The position numbers were made by a program, and so were the translations under genes. DNA of 64,000 nt from an uncultured Chitinophaga sp. Its GTDB lineage: Bacteria > Bacteroidota > Bacteroidia > Chitinophagales > Chitinophagaceae. The first letter of the stretch is position 1; every line of letters starts with the position of its first letter. The stretch covers positions 62,001 to 126,000 of the forward strand of contig NZ_CALEJS010000011.1 in the NCBI RefSeq assembly GCF_937898475.1, read 5' to 3'. The notes under the pieces were generated by a model. The model was not told where the DNA came from. It did not search any database and saw only the letters and a program-made list of their open reading frames with translations. Positions 26,199 through 33,909 of this stretch are shown piece by piece.

Positions 26199-26426
26199 GT
26201 GTATAAAATGAGCAGAATAATATCAGCGCTTTTAATAATATTTTCATTGAACGTGATGCTGGCATCAGGTGGCTATCCCTGGACAGTTATTCCGGTTGAG
26301 CAAAGGGATGAATATATGGCGGCACTTGAAAGGGCTAGTGTAGAAGGGAATATTGAGCCTTTTGCTCCACTTGTTGGGTATCTTGTGCAAAGGGGAATGG
26401 AGGGGAAACCGGTGGCTTCGATTTGA
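26199..26426 (+). pseudogene. C-terminal relic of a Fic-family (AMPylase) gene
   Basis: The 75-codon frame encodes LNVMLASGGYPWTVIPVEQRDEYMAALERASVEGNIEPFAPLVGYL...KPVASI. This is the end of Bacteroidota Fic proteins, which continue from the helix after HPFxxGNGR into LASGGYPWT and the final helices. The Fic catalytic motif and the first 280 or so residues are absent. A stretch near 26178-26195 might be the remains of the GNGR region but is too short to call. It starts right after the AGCT array and ends 14 bp from the convergent XRE gene. Confidence 0.75.
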
Positions 26427-26440
26427 TTGAGAGGAAGATG

Positions 26441-26680
26441 TCAGAGGTAATGAAGAGCATTCAGATTAATAGATTTACAATCTCCCAGTCCTACTTCCAA
26501 CGCTTCAGCAAGTTTTATCAAGGTAGTATAAGACCGATTTGAATCCCCCGCTTCAAGCCTTTGTACATAGCTTACTGAAAGATCTGCTAAATAAGAGAAC
26601 TTTCTAACACTTGATTCCTTCTTCTTACGGAGTCCCTGAAGCCGCTTGCCCAATTCCTTCAATACTTTGGCCTCCCCCAT
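26441..26680 (-). CDS. short XRE-family HTH regulator
   Basis: The 79-residue product is little more than one Cro/C1 domain: KELGKRLQGLRKKKESSVRKFSYLADLSVSYVQRLEAGDSNRSYTTLIKLAEAL. The second helix is unusual for the family because the Q-[ES]-x-[LF]-A segment is replaced by VRKFSYLAD. There is no extra sensor domain. It follows the DUF1348 gene by nine bases on the same strand, so it is probably expressed from the TetR-controlled promoter upstream. Confidence 0.8.
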   Translation of the reverse strand: MGEAKVLKELGKRLQGLRKKKESSVRKFSYLADLSVSYVQRLEAGDSNRSYTTLIKLAEALEVGLGDCKSINLNALHYL

Positions 26681-26689
26681 AAACTGCCA

Positions 26690-27103
26690 CTACACAAACT
26701 TCCTATCCCCCTCCTCTATCCTCAGATCATTAATCGATGCAAACCTTCTTTGCATCAGCCCATTCGCGTCAAACTCCCACTGCTCATTCCCATAAGACCT
26801 GAACCAGTTCCCCTCCTCATCGTGCCATTCATACTCAAACCGAACGCTGATACGGTTATCCGTATATGCCCACAACTCCTTCTTCAGCTTATAATCCAGC
26901 TCGCGTTCCCATTTCTTTGTCAGAAAAGCTATCACCTCCTGCCGTCCGTTCACAAATTGATCCCGGTTGCGCCACTCCGTGTCAACAGTATAAGCCATCG
27001 CTACCTTTTGCGGATCCCGTGTATTCCAGGCGTCTTCCGCCATTTGCACTTTCTGCAAAGCTGTTTCCAATGTAAATGGCGGTAATGGATGCCGCTGTTC
27101 CAT
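26690..27103 (-). CDS. DUF1348/NTF2-like (SnoaL-fold) protein
   Basis: The 137-residue product matches the DUF1348 pattern along its whole length: PPFTLETALQKVQMAEDAWNTRDP, DTEWRNRDQFVNGRQEVIAFLTKKWERELDY, and WFRSYGNEQWEFDANGLMQRR. These proteins have the cone-shaped NTF2 fold with a pocket, and are probably small-molecule binding or isomerase-like enzymes. The exact reaction is unknown. The promoter region carries two copies of the TetR-type palindrome, so expression is probably induced when the regulator at 27657-28202 binds its ligand. First gene of a two-gene unit with the XRE gene. Confidence 0.87.
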   Translation of the reverse strand: MEQRHPLPPFTLETALQKVQMAEDAWNTRDPQKVAMAYTVDTEWRNRDQFVNGRQEVIAFLTKKWERELDYKLKKELWAYTDNRISVRFEYEWHDEEGNWFRSYGNEQWEFDANGLMQRRFASINDLRIEEGDRKFV

Positions 27104-27143
27104 ATAACTTCAATTTAATAGTGAATGAAATATAATAAGTTGT

Positions 27144-27160
27144 ACAGACCAATCTGTCTG
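27144..27160. promoter_or_regulatory. TetR operator O1 in the DUF1348 leader
   Basis: ACAGACCAATCTGTCTG is, on the minus strand, CAGACAGATTGGTCTGT, the same word as at 28231. It lies between the predicted transcription start and the DUF1348 start codon. Confidence 0.7.
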
Positions 27161-27203
27161 CTAAAGACTATACTAATTAATTGTTTCAATCAATAGCTCA
27201 ATG

Positions 27204-27248
27204 CAAAGATAATATCTTATTAGTTAAAAACAGACAGATCGGTCTGTT
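27204..27248 (-). promoter_or_regulatory. DUF1348 promoter with TetR operator O2
   Basis: On the minus strand TATCTTTG (27211-27204) is a perfect TAnnTTTG -7 box. Upstream of it, AACAGACAGATCGGTCTGTT (27229-27248) is a palindrome with 7-bp perfect arms that covers the expected -33 area. No separate TTTG -33 element is visible. Confidence 0.7.
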
Positions 27249-27297
27249 TATTTTAGAAGCTCTTCAGGGAATGCAAACCGCCCTGGCTTCCGGCCGG

Positions 27298-27616
27298 CAG
27301 AACGGCATTGTAAGATAACTAAACAGTGTTGAAGATAGCAGAACGGAGTTGAAGATAGCAGAACGGAGTTGTAAGATAACAGAACAGTGTCGCCACTTTA
27401 CAGAACGGCAGTGTAAGACAGCAGAACAAACGCGCCAGCTGACAGAACGGCGTTGTAAGATAACAGAACGGAGCCGCCACTTTACAGAACGGCAGTGTAA
27501 GACAACAGAACGAACGCGCCAGCTGACAGAACGGCGTTGTAAGATAACAGAACGGAGCCGCCACTTTACAGAACTACAGTGTAAGACAACAGAACGACGG
27601 CGTAAGCTAACTGGAA
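27298..27616. repeat. 21-bp-period CAGAAC minisatellite with 84-bp higher-order repeat
   Basis: CAGAAC begins at 27380, 27401, 27422, 27443, 27464, 27485, 27506, 27527, 27548, 27569 and 27590, an exact period of 21 bp. Slightly irregular copies extend to 27298 on the left and 27611 on the right. Four different 21-mers rotate in fixed order, so the real unit is 84 bp (27391-27474, 27475-27558, then a partial third). Because 21 is a multiple of three, several reading frames stay open (a plus frame with T-E-R every seven residues, and two minus frames), but none has a recognisable start or homologue. It fills the TetR-DUF1348 gap (27104-27656). Confidence 0.85.
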
Positions 27617-27656
27617 TTTTCCCCCACCTGGCAAACACAGCCCCTTAGCCCGCCCA

Positions 27657-28202
27657 TCAGCGCAGCAAGCCGCTCACTATCTTCTTTGCCTCCACCACCG
27701 GCCACTTGTTCCTGAACAACTGGCTCTCCACCATCGCAGATTCAAACAGTAAATACACCTGGTCCTTCAGCTGCTGCGGCTCCCCAGCCAGGATATTAGA
27801 TAAATAAGTACGTAGTTCCTTTTTATGATCCTGGATGATAGCAAGCGCCTCCGCATCCTTATCGGTCACTTCAGACAGTATATTCAGAAAAGCACAACCC
27901 CGGTAATCCTCCTGCTCATTCATCATCTGCAGAAAATCAAACGATGCCAGGATCTTCTTCTTAGGCTGGTTGGTATGCGCCGTTGCTTCTTTCAGCTTCG
28001 CAAACCAGTAATCATGCCGGTGTTGCAGAAAAGCCGCCAGCAAAGCCTCTTTCGAGGTATAATGCTGATAAAGACTAGCCCTCGCCACCTCCGCTTCCTG
28101 TATCACCTGGTTTATTCCCGTAGCATGATACCCCTGCCTGTAAAACAGCTCCGTAGCGGTTTCCAGTATCCGCTGCTTAGGATCATTTGCTTTCTGTTTC
28201 AT
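27657..28202 (-). CDS. TetR/AcrR family repressor
   Basis: The product has 181 residues from the ATG at 28202. The frame continues to 28226, but a perfect -7 box lies inside that extension, so the shorter start is preferred. Residues 8-55 are the TetR helix-turn-helix (RILETATELFYRQGYHATGINQVIQEAEVARASLYQHYTSKEAL). The ligand domain is typical of the YcdC/AcrR-like group, with FLQMMNEQEDYRGCAFLN. It should bind the palindrome found in front of its own gene and twice in front of the DUF1348 gene. The ligand is unknown. The protein acts as a dimer in the cytoplasm. Confidence 0.9.
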   Translation of the reverse strand: MKQKANDPKQRILETATELFYRQGYHATGINQVIQEAEVARASLYQHYTSKEALLAAFLQHRHDYWFAKLKEATAHTNQPKKKILASFDFLQMMNEQEDYRGCAFLNILSEVTDKDAEALAIIQDHKKELRTYLSNILAGEPQQLKDQVYLLFESAMVESQLFRNKWPVVEAKKIVSGLLR

Positions 28203-28206
28203 CCCG

Positions 28207-28248
28207 CAAAGGTAAAAAATTATCACTTAACAGACAGATTGGTCTATC
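28207..28248 (-). promoter_or_regulatory. TetR promoter with autoregulatory operator O3
   Basis: On the minus strand TACCTTTG (28214-28207) is a perfect -7 box ending four bases before the ATG at 28202, so the transcript is nearly leaderless. AACAGACAGATTGGTCTAT (28229-28247) lies just upstream and matches the two operators before the DUF1348 gene (27144 and 27229). Confidence 0.7.
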
Positions 28249-28266
28249 TTAGCCTGGCTCCCCAAA

Positions 28267-28345
28267 CTGCATGTTTAGATTAGCATCCCTGCATTTTTTG
28301 CAGCTATTTTCTGGATTAAGATCAAAAAACTGCGTTTTCCTGCAT
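28267..28345 (+). promoter_or_regulatory. helically phased CTGCRT boxes upstream of the DeoR gene
   Basis: CTGCAT at 28267 and 28289, CTGCGT at 28330 and CTGCAT at 28340 are 22, 41 and 10 bases apart, close to whole helical turns. The first and last are part of an 11-base direct repeat CTGCATGTTTA. The second forms a palindrome CTGCA-N5-TGCAG. They probably serve as operator half-sites for the DeoR regulator starting at 28396. Confidence 0.4.
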
Positions 28346-28395
28346 GTTTATTAAAATATTACATTATTTTAGTCGGAATCAAATCCGCTCCGGGC

Positions 28396-29142
28396 ATGCT
28401 AAAGAAGGAACGCCAGTCATTTATCCTGCGCCAGGTAAACCTGCACAACAAAGTGCTGTCAGTAGATCTGAGCCAGCAAATGGGCGTTTCTGAAGATACC
28501 ATCCGCAGGGATCTCAACCAGATGGCGGAACAGGATAAGCTGATCAAAGTACACGGCGGCGCACTGTCCAAATCATTCCACCTGTCCGTAGCATCAGAAA
28601 ATGTGTACGCACTGGACAGTAAAAAGCTCATCGCCACCAAAGCCTGCCGCCTGATCAAAGACGGCATGTTTGTGCTTACCACCGGCGGTACCACCATTAT
28701 CGAACTTGCCAAATCACTGCCGCCCGAGCTGCGCGCTACCTTCATCACCGTAAGCCTGCCCGCAGCATACGAATACAGTCATCATCCTAATATTGACCTG
28801 GTATTCCTGGGCGACAGGATCTCTAAAAATTCCCGGATCGCGGTTGGCGGCAGCGTCATCTCCCGCCTGAACGGTATCAAGGCAGACCTCTGCTTCCTCG
28901 GCACCAATGCCATTGACGTTAAAAAAGGCATTACAGATAATGATTGGGAGGTAACAGAAGTGAAGAAAGCCATGATCGAAGCATCTGCCCACACAGTATC
29001 ACTGGCCATCACGGAAAAACTGAATACCGTACAACGCATCAAGGTGTGCGACCTGTCGGGTATCAATACACTGATCACTGAACTGAACCCGGGCGATCCA
29101 GCCCTTAAACCATACCGGGAAACCGGCCTCAGGATTTTATAA
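28396..29142 (+). CDS. DeoR/GlpR family transcriptional regulator
   Basis: The 248-residue product is of full length. Residues 1-57 are the DeoR winged helix (ERQSFILRQVNLHNKVLSVDLSQQMGVSEDTIRRDLNQM). The sensor domain keeps the sugar-phosphate isomerase-like fold with TTGGTTIIELAKSLP, FLGDRISKNSRIAVGG and FLGTNAIDVKKGITDND. These regulators respond to phosphorylated sugars. Placement at the head of a transporter - murQ - dehydrogenase operon suggests a MurNAc- or GlcNAc-phosphate signal. It is probably autoregulated. Confidence 0.9.
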   Translation: MLKKERQSFILRQVNLHNKVLSVDLSQQMGVSEDTIRRDLNQMAEQDKLIKVHGGALSKSFHLSVASENVYALDSKKLIATKACRLIKDGMFVLTTGGTTIIELAKSLPPELRATFITVSLPAAYEYSHHPNIDLVFLGDRISKNSRIAVGGSVISRLNGIKADLCFLGTNAIDVKKGITDNDWEVTEVKKAMIEASAHTVSLAITEKLNTVQRIKVCDLSGINTLITELNPGDPALKPYRETGLRIL

Positions 29143-29166
29143 GTCTAAACAACACATCAATAGCGC

Positions 29167-30624
29167 ATGTCACCAGTCTTATTATTTTCGCTTGTTATCA
29201 CATACTTTGTTCTGCTGCTGGTTGTGGCCTGGTTCACTTCCCGTAACGCCACCAATGAATCCTTCTTCATTGGCAATCGCGGCTCTAACTGGATGCTGGT
29301 AGCCTTCGGGATGATCGGTACTTCCCTCAGCGGCGTTACTTTTGTAAGTGTACCCGGTACCGTTGGGTTCAGCGCCTATTCCTACTTCCAGGTGATCATC
29401 GGTAACTTCATCGGGTATGCCGTGGTAGCTTATGTATTGCTGCCTATTTACTACAAAATGAATCTTACCTCCATCTACAATTACCTGAAAGACCGGCTGG
29501 GTGTACATTCCTACAAAGCAGGCGCATCCTTCTTTATCCTATCACGCACATTGGGCGCCACCGCAAGATTATACCTGGTGGTGAATATATTGCATCATAC
29601 CATCCTGCAGAATTTCAATATGCCTTTCTGGCTGGGCTCCCTCATCATCCTGCTGATGATATTACTGTATACCTTTGAAGGCGGCGTTAAGACCATCGTG
29701 TGGACAGATACCCTGCAAACTGCCTGTATGCTCATCGGCCTGATCGTATGCGTGTTCTATATCCTGAACCAGCTGGACCTTAACCTGCTGCAAAGCGCAC
29801 AGGTACTGGCAGAAAAAGGTTACTCAAAGATCTTTGTGACCGATCCTGCAGGTAAGGATTACTTCCTGAAACAGATTGTGGCAGGTGCGTTCATCTCCAT
29901 TACCATGACGGGTATGGACCAGGAAATGATGCAGAAGAACATCAGCGTTAAAACGCTGAAAGACTCCCAGAAGAATATGATGACCTTCGCCTTCATCTTC
30001 ATGCTCGTAGTGCTGTTGTTCCTCTTCCTCGGCGGACTGCTCTACCTGTTTGCAGATGCCAAAGGCATCAGCGCCAAAGGCGACGAACTGTTCCCTACCA
30101 TCGCATTGCAATACATGCCGGGCATCGTCTCCATCATCTTTATCATTGCACTGATCTCCGCCCTCTTCCCCAGTGCAGACGGCGCTATCACTGCACTCAC
30201 CTCCTCTTTTTGTATTGACATACTGGGTATACAACGGAACGAAAACCTGGACGATAAAAAGAAAAAACGCATCCGCCAGATCGTTCACCTTGCTGTTGCA
30301 GCCATCTTCCTGTTGTTTGTAATGGGCTTTAAATGGATGGACAACCCAAGCATGATCGGCCTCATCCTGAAGATAGCGGGTTATACCTACGGACCTTTAC
30401 TGGGACTTTTTGCCTTCGGTATTCTTACTAAAAGATCCGTGAACGATAAACTGGTACCGGTGGTAGTTGTGGTATCGCCGATCATATGTTTCATTATCGA
30501 TCACTACCAGCAGTATATCTTCGGTAACTTTGGTATCGGGCTGGAACTGCTGTTCATCAACGGCCTGCTTACCTTCCTGGGATTGTGCCTGATACCGGGC
30601 AGGAAAACAGCGTCAACACATTAG
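29167..30624 (+). CDS. sodium:solute symporter (SSS family)
   Basis: The 485-residue protein has about 13 membrane helices. It begins SPVLLFSLVITYFVLLLVVAW, and has FFIGNRGSNWMLVAFGMIGTSLSGVTFVSVPG, typical of SSF transporters, and TYTFEGGVKTIVWTDTLQT, the sodium-site region in helix 5-6. The substrate cannot be read from the sequence. The gene is in one operon with a DeoR regulator (24 bp upstream), a murQ relic (3 bp downstream) and a D-lactate-type dehydrogenase, so uptake of N-acetylmuramate or another amino sugar is a reasonable inference. Confidence 0.88.
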   Translation: MSPVLLFSLVITYFVLLLVVAWFTSRNATNESFFIGNRGSNWMLVAFGMIGTSLSGVTFVSVPGTVGFSAYSYFQVIIGNFIGYAVVAYVLLPIYYKMNLTSIYNYLKDRLGVHSYKAGASFFILSRTLGATARLYLVVNILHHTILQNFNMPFWLGSLIILLMILLYTFEGGVKTIVWTDTLQTACMLIGLIVCVFYILNQLDLNLLQSAQVLAEKGYSKIFVTDPAGKDYFLKQIVAGAFISITMTGMDQEMMQKNISVKTLKDSQKNMMTFAFIFMLVVLLFLFLGGLLYLFADAKGISAKGDELFPTIALQYMPGIVSIIFIIALISALFPSADGAITALTSSFCIDILGIQRNENLDDKKKKRIRQIVHLAVAAIFLLFVMGFKWMDNPSMIGLILKIAGYTYGPLLGLFAFGILTKRSVNDKLVPVVVVVSPIICFIIDHYQQYIFGNFGIGLELLFINGLLTFLGLCLIPGRKTASTH

Positions 30625-30627
30625 ATC

Positions 30628-30942
30628 ATGAACCTTTCCCCGCATAAAGAGTTTATTAATACAACGGAGCAGGCCTCCCGCCATCGCCACCTGGAAAAGA
30701 TGAGCGTGCAGGAACTGCTGACCAACATCAATGAGGAAAACACAGGCGTTCCCGCTGCGGTACACAATGCCACCCCTGCAACTGCATCATTGGTAAGCGC
30801 TGCCGCAGATAAAATGCCGGCCGCCGGCCACCTCTTTTACCCGGGCGCGGGTACCGGCGGAAGCCCGGGTATCCTGGCAAAGACACTGCTGTTACAACAT
30901 GGTGCTGTCAAGAAAGCGCTTTCAGCGATCAGCTCCCGCTAA
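30628..30942 (+). pseudogene. murQ: murQ relic (N-acetylmuramate-6-phosphate etherase) with internal deletion
   Basis: The 104-codon frame begins TTEQASRHRHLEKMSVQELLTNINEE (residues 12-37), which is the conserved start of MurQ. It runs through a degraded helix to LFYPGAGTGGSPGIL, where a working enzyme has GAGTSGRLGI. From residue 84 it jumps to AKTLLLQHGAVKKALSAI, the very C-terminal helix of MurQ. About 180-200 residues, including the whole SIS catalytic domain, are missing although the reading frame is intact. A working MurQ is about 270-300 residues. The short word CCCGGG lies on each side of the probable junction (about 30842-30870). It is likely inactive. It sits in the operon 3 bp after the symporter. 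Confidence 0.85.
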
Positions 30943-30954
30943 CAGGCAAAACAT

Positions 30955-33909
30955 ATGGTTATGGACAAGGCACAATTACATCAGATCTTCAGCGAAATAA
31001 AGCAACAACTGGCTGGCGATTTTTATTTTGGCGATGATCCGCTAAGCAAAACAGTGCTCATGGCTTATGCCACCGATGCATCCGTATACCAGGAACATCC
31101 GCTGGCAGTAGCGCTCCCGAAAAACAAAGAAGATATCAGCCTGCTGATAAAAATGAGCCAGGCGCACCAGGTGCCGCTGATCCCCCGCACGGCGGGTACT
31201 TCACTCGCCGGGCAGGTAGTGGGCACGGGCCTGGTAGTTGATACTTCCCGCTACCTGAATAAGATGCTGGAAGTTAATACGGAAGAAAAATGGGTGCGGG
31301 TACAACCCGGTGTAGAAAGGGATGTGCTGAATGAATGGCTATTACCTTACAAGCTTTTCTTTGGCCCCGAAACCTCTACTTCCAACCGCGCCATGATAGG
31401 CGGCATGATCGGTAATAACTCCTGCGGACTACACTCTATAGTGTGGGGCGCTACGCGCGATAACCTGCTTTCTGTAAACGCTGTGTTAAGTAACGGTGAG
31501 GAAGTGACATTCGCCGCACTGGATGAAGCAGCCCTGAATACCAAGCTGGGGCAGGATAACCTGGAAGGTAAGATCTACCGCTCCATCCACACCATATTAT
31601 CCGATAAAGAAAATCAACAGGCTATCAAAGAGGGCTATCCGGCGCCTTCCGTAAAGCGAAGGAACACGGGCTATGCACTGGATGCGCTGCTGGATACGCA
31701 GCCTTACGGCGGTACAGCGCCCTTCAATATGTCGCGCCTGATAGCCGGCTCTGAAGGTACGCTTGCCTTCATTACCGAAGCTAAGCTGAAGCTGATGGAG
31801 CTGCCGCCTGCACATAACGCGCTGGTGTGCGTGCATTGCAGCACGCTTAAAGAATCCCTGCTGGTGAACCTGGTGGCGGTGAAACACCCGGTAACGGCAG
31901 CAGAGCTGGTGGATGATGTGATCATGAATTTCACGAAAGCGCATCCCGAACATTCATTGAACCGCTTCTTTGTTGCAGGAGATCCTGCTGCTATATTGAT
32001 GGTGGAATTTATGTGTCCTTCAGAAGAAATACTGCAGGCCCAAACCACTGCCTTTATCAATGAAATTCAAGCCGCCGGACTTGGTTATGCCTACCCGGTA
32101 CTGCGTGGGGCAGACATCAACAAGGCATGGAACCTGCGAAAAGCCGGACTCGGTCTGTTGCGTAATATCAAGGGAGATGCGCAGCCGGTGAACCTGATCG
32201 AAGACTGTGCAGTAGCGCCTGAAAACCTGCCTGATTATATCGAAGAGCTGCAAGGTGTGCTAAAAGATATGCAGCTGCAGGCTTCCTATTATGCACATGC
32301 GGGAGCCGGAGAGATACACGTAGAGCCTATCATTAACCTGAAAAGTCCTGAAGGCAGGATCGCCTTCCGCGCACTACTGGCAAAGACCACCGCGCTGGTT
32401 AAAAAATATAAAGGTTCATTAAGCGGAGAACATGGAGACGGACGCCTGCGCGGAGAGTTCATCCCCTTTATGCTGGGCGAAAAATGTTATGAGCTTTGTA
32501 AACAGGTAAAGCAGATCTATGATCCCGCCAACCTGTTCAATCCCGGTAAGATCGTTGATACGCCGCCGATGGATGCCTTCTTCCGCTTCAAGGAAGCTGC
32601 AAAAGGACCAGGGATCAAAACACATTTTGATTTCAGCAGGGAAGGCGACATACTGCAGCTGGCAGAAAAGTGCTCCGGCTCAGGCGACTGCCGCAAAACA
32701 CATTTTGCAGGCGGTACCATGTGCCCCAGCTATATGGCTACCCGTTTTGAAAAAGATACCACCAGGGCCAGGGCCAATGTGCTGCGTCAATTCCTGGCGC
32801 AGGACAATACCCCGCAGGCATTTGATCATGAAGAGATCCATCACGCAATGGACCTTTGCCTGTCGTGCAAGGGCTGCAAAACAGAATGTCCTTCCAGTGT
32901 GGATGTATCCAAGCTGAAAGCGGAATTCCTGCAGCAGTATTATGATATACACGGTGTTCCTGTGAACGCCCGCCTGATAGCAGAATTCCCGAAGCTGAGT
33001 AAACTGGCCGCCATCGCGCCGGGCTTGTACAATTTCGTGTTCTCGAATAAATTCCTTTCCGGGATGATGAAGGGCATGATGCATATGGCGCCCCAGCGTG
33101 ATGTACCTGCCATGCACCCCTATACGCTGAAAAGCTGGTACACGAAATTCAAACGTGAACAGGAAGGTAAACAGTTCTTCAGCAAAGTATATCTCTTCTG
33201 CGATGAGTTCACCAACTATAATGATGTAACTATCGGCGTCCGCTGTATCCGCCTGCTGACCGCACTAGGATATGAAGTGATCATCCCTGAACATATAGAA
33301 AGCGGACGCACCCATTTGTCAAAAGGCCTGGTGAAACGCGCCAAACAGATCGCAAAGAAAAACATCGAATTACTGGCTTTTATTGCAGATGGCCCTTATC
33401 CCCTCATTGGCCTGGAACCTTCCGCCATTCTTACTTTCCGGGATGAATACGCAGATCTTGTTCCGGAAGCGCTGAAAGCAAAAGCAACGGCGCTCGCTCA
33501 GCAAGTCCTGCTCTTTGAAGAGTTTATGGCTGCCGAGATAGACAAAGGCAACATCCAAAAAGCGTCCTTCAAAGCGGATAAAAAGAAAGTATTGATCCAT
33601 GGCCATTGCCACCAGAAAGCCCTATCATCCGTCAGCTTTACCAGTAAAGTATTATCCTGGCCCGCTAACTACGAGGCAACCGTGATCCCTTCCGGATGCT
33701 GCGGCATGGCCGGTTCCTTTGGTTTTGATAAGGAACATTATGCTACCTCCATGAAGATCGGGGAACTGGTGCTCTTTCCTGCCGTAAGGGCGCAGCACGA
33801 AGAAGTGATCATCGCAGCGCCAGGCACCAGTTGCCGTCACCAGATATGGGATGGCACAAAAAGAACAGCGCTCCATCCGGCGGAGGTGTTGTTTGAGGCG
33901 TTGGCGTAA
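30955..33909 (+). CDS. fused FAD/Fe-S dehydrogenase (YdiJ-like; D-lactate or other D-2-hydroxyacid)
   Basis: The 984-residue protein joins two units. Residues about 30-530 are a GlcD/D-lactate dehydrogenase flavoprotein; the FAD-binding part has RTAGTSLAGQVVG (about 77-89) and GEHGDGRLRG near the flavin C-terminal domain. Residues 570-690 hold two Fe-S motifs: CSGSGDC...CP (from 573) and C-x-x-C-x-x-C-x-x-x-CP (from 635). The last part is the CCG domain (Cys915-Cys916, SGCCGMAGSFGF, plus GHCHQKAL). This layout resembles E. coli YdiJ and fused GlcD-GlcF enzymes that pass electrons to the membrane quinone pool. Since MurQ releases D-lactate, D-lactate oxidation fits the operon. Start: ATG at 30955, with a second in-frame ATG two codons on. 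Confidence 0.87.
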   Translation: MVMDKAQLHQIFSEIKQQLAGDFYFGDDPLSKTVLMAYATDASVYQEHPLAVALPKNKEDISLLIKMSQAHQVPLIPRTAGTSLAGQVVGTGLVVDTSRYLNKMLEVNTEEKWVRVQPGVERDVLNEWLLPYKLFFGPETSTSNRAMIGGMIGNNSCGLHSIVWGATRDNLLSVNAVLSNGEEVTFAALDEAALNTKLGQDNLEGKIYRSIHTILSDKENQQAIKEGYPAPSVKRRNTGYALDALLDTQPYGGTAPFNMSRLIAGSEGTLAFITEAKLKLMELPPAHNALVCVHCSTLKESLLVNLVAVKHPVTAAELVDDVIMNFTKAHPEHSLNRFFVAGDPAAILMVEFMCPSEEILQAQTTAFINEIQAAGLGYAYPVLRGADINKAWNLRKAGLGLLRNIKGDAQPVNLIEDCAVAPENLPDYIEELQGVLKDMQLQASYYAHAGAGEIHVEPIINLKSPEGRIAFRALLAKTTALVKKYKGSLSGEHGDGRLRGEFIPFMLGEKCYELCKQVKQIYDPANLFNPGKIVDTPPMDAFFRFKEAAKGPGIKTHFDFSREGDILQLAEKCSGSGDCRKTHFAGGTMCPSYMATRFEKDTTRARANVLRQFLAQDNTPQAFDHEEIHHAMDLCLSCKGCKTECPSSVDVSKLKAEFLQQYYDIHGVPVNARLIAEFPKLSKLAAIAPGLYNFVFSNKFLSGMMKGMMHMAPQRDVPAMHPYTLKSWYTKFKREQEGKQFFSKVYLFCDEFTNYNDVTIGVRCIRLLTALGYEVIIPEHIESGRTHLSKGLVKRAKQIAKKNIELLAFIADGPYPLIGLEPSAILTFRDEYADLVPEALKAKATALAQQVLLFEEFMAAEIDKGNIQKASFKADKKKVLIHGHCHQKALSSVSFTSKVLSWPANYEATVIPSGCCGMAGSFGFDKEHYATSMKIGELVLFPAVRAQHEEVIIAAPGTSCRHQIWDGTKRTALHPAEVLFEALA

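Noticed and set aside
27298..27616. CRISPR array
   Set aside because: Repeats are contiguous 21-mers with no unique spacers of constant length and no cas gene nearby.
27264..27648. Open frames of 81-124 codons on both strands across the 21-bp array
   Set aside because: A 21-bp period keeps every frame free of stops once one unit is; three frames are open at once, so openness is not evidence for coding.
30628..30942. A functional short MurQ
   Set aside because: The SIS domain with the catalytic residues is absent and the nucleotide-like GAGTSGRLG motif is altered, so etherase activity is not credible.
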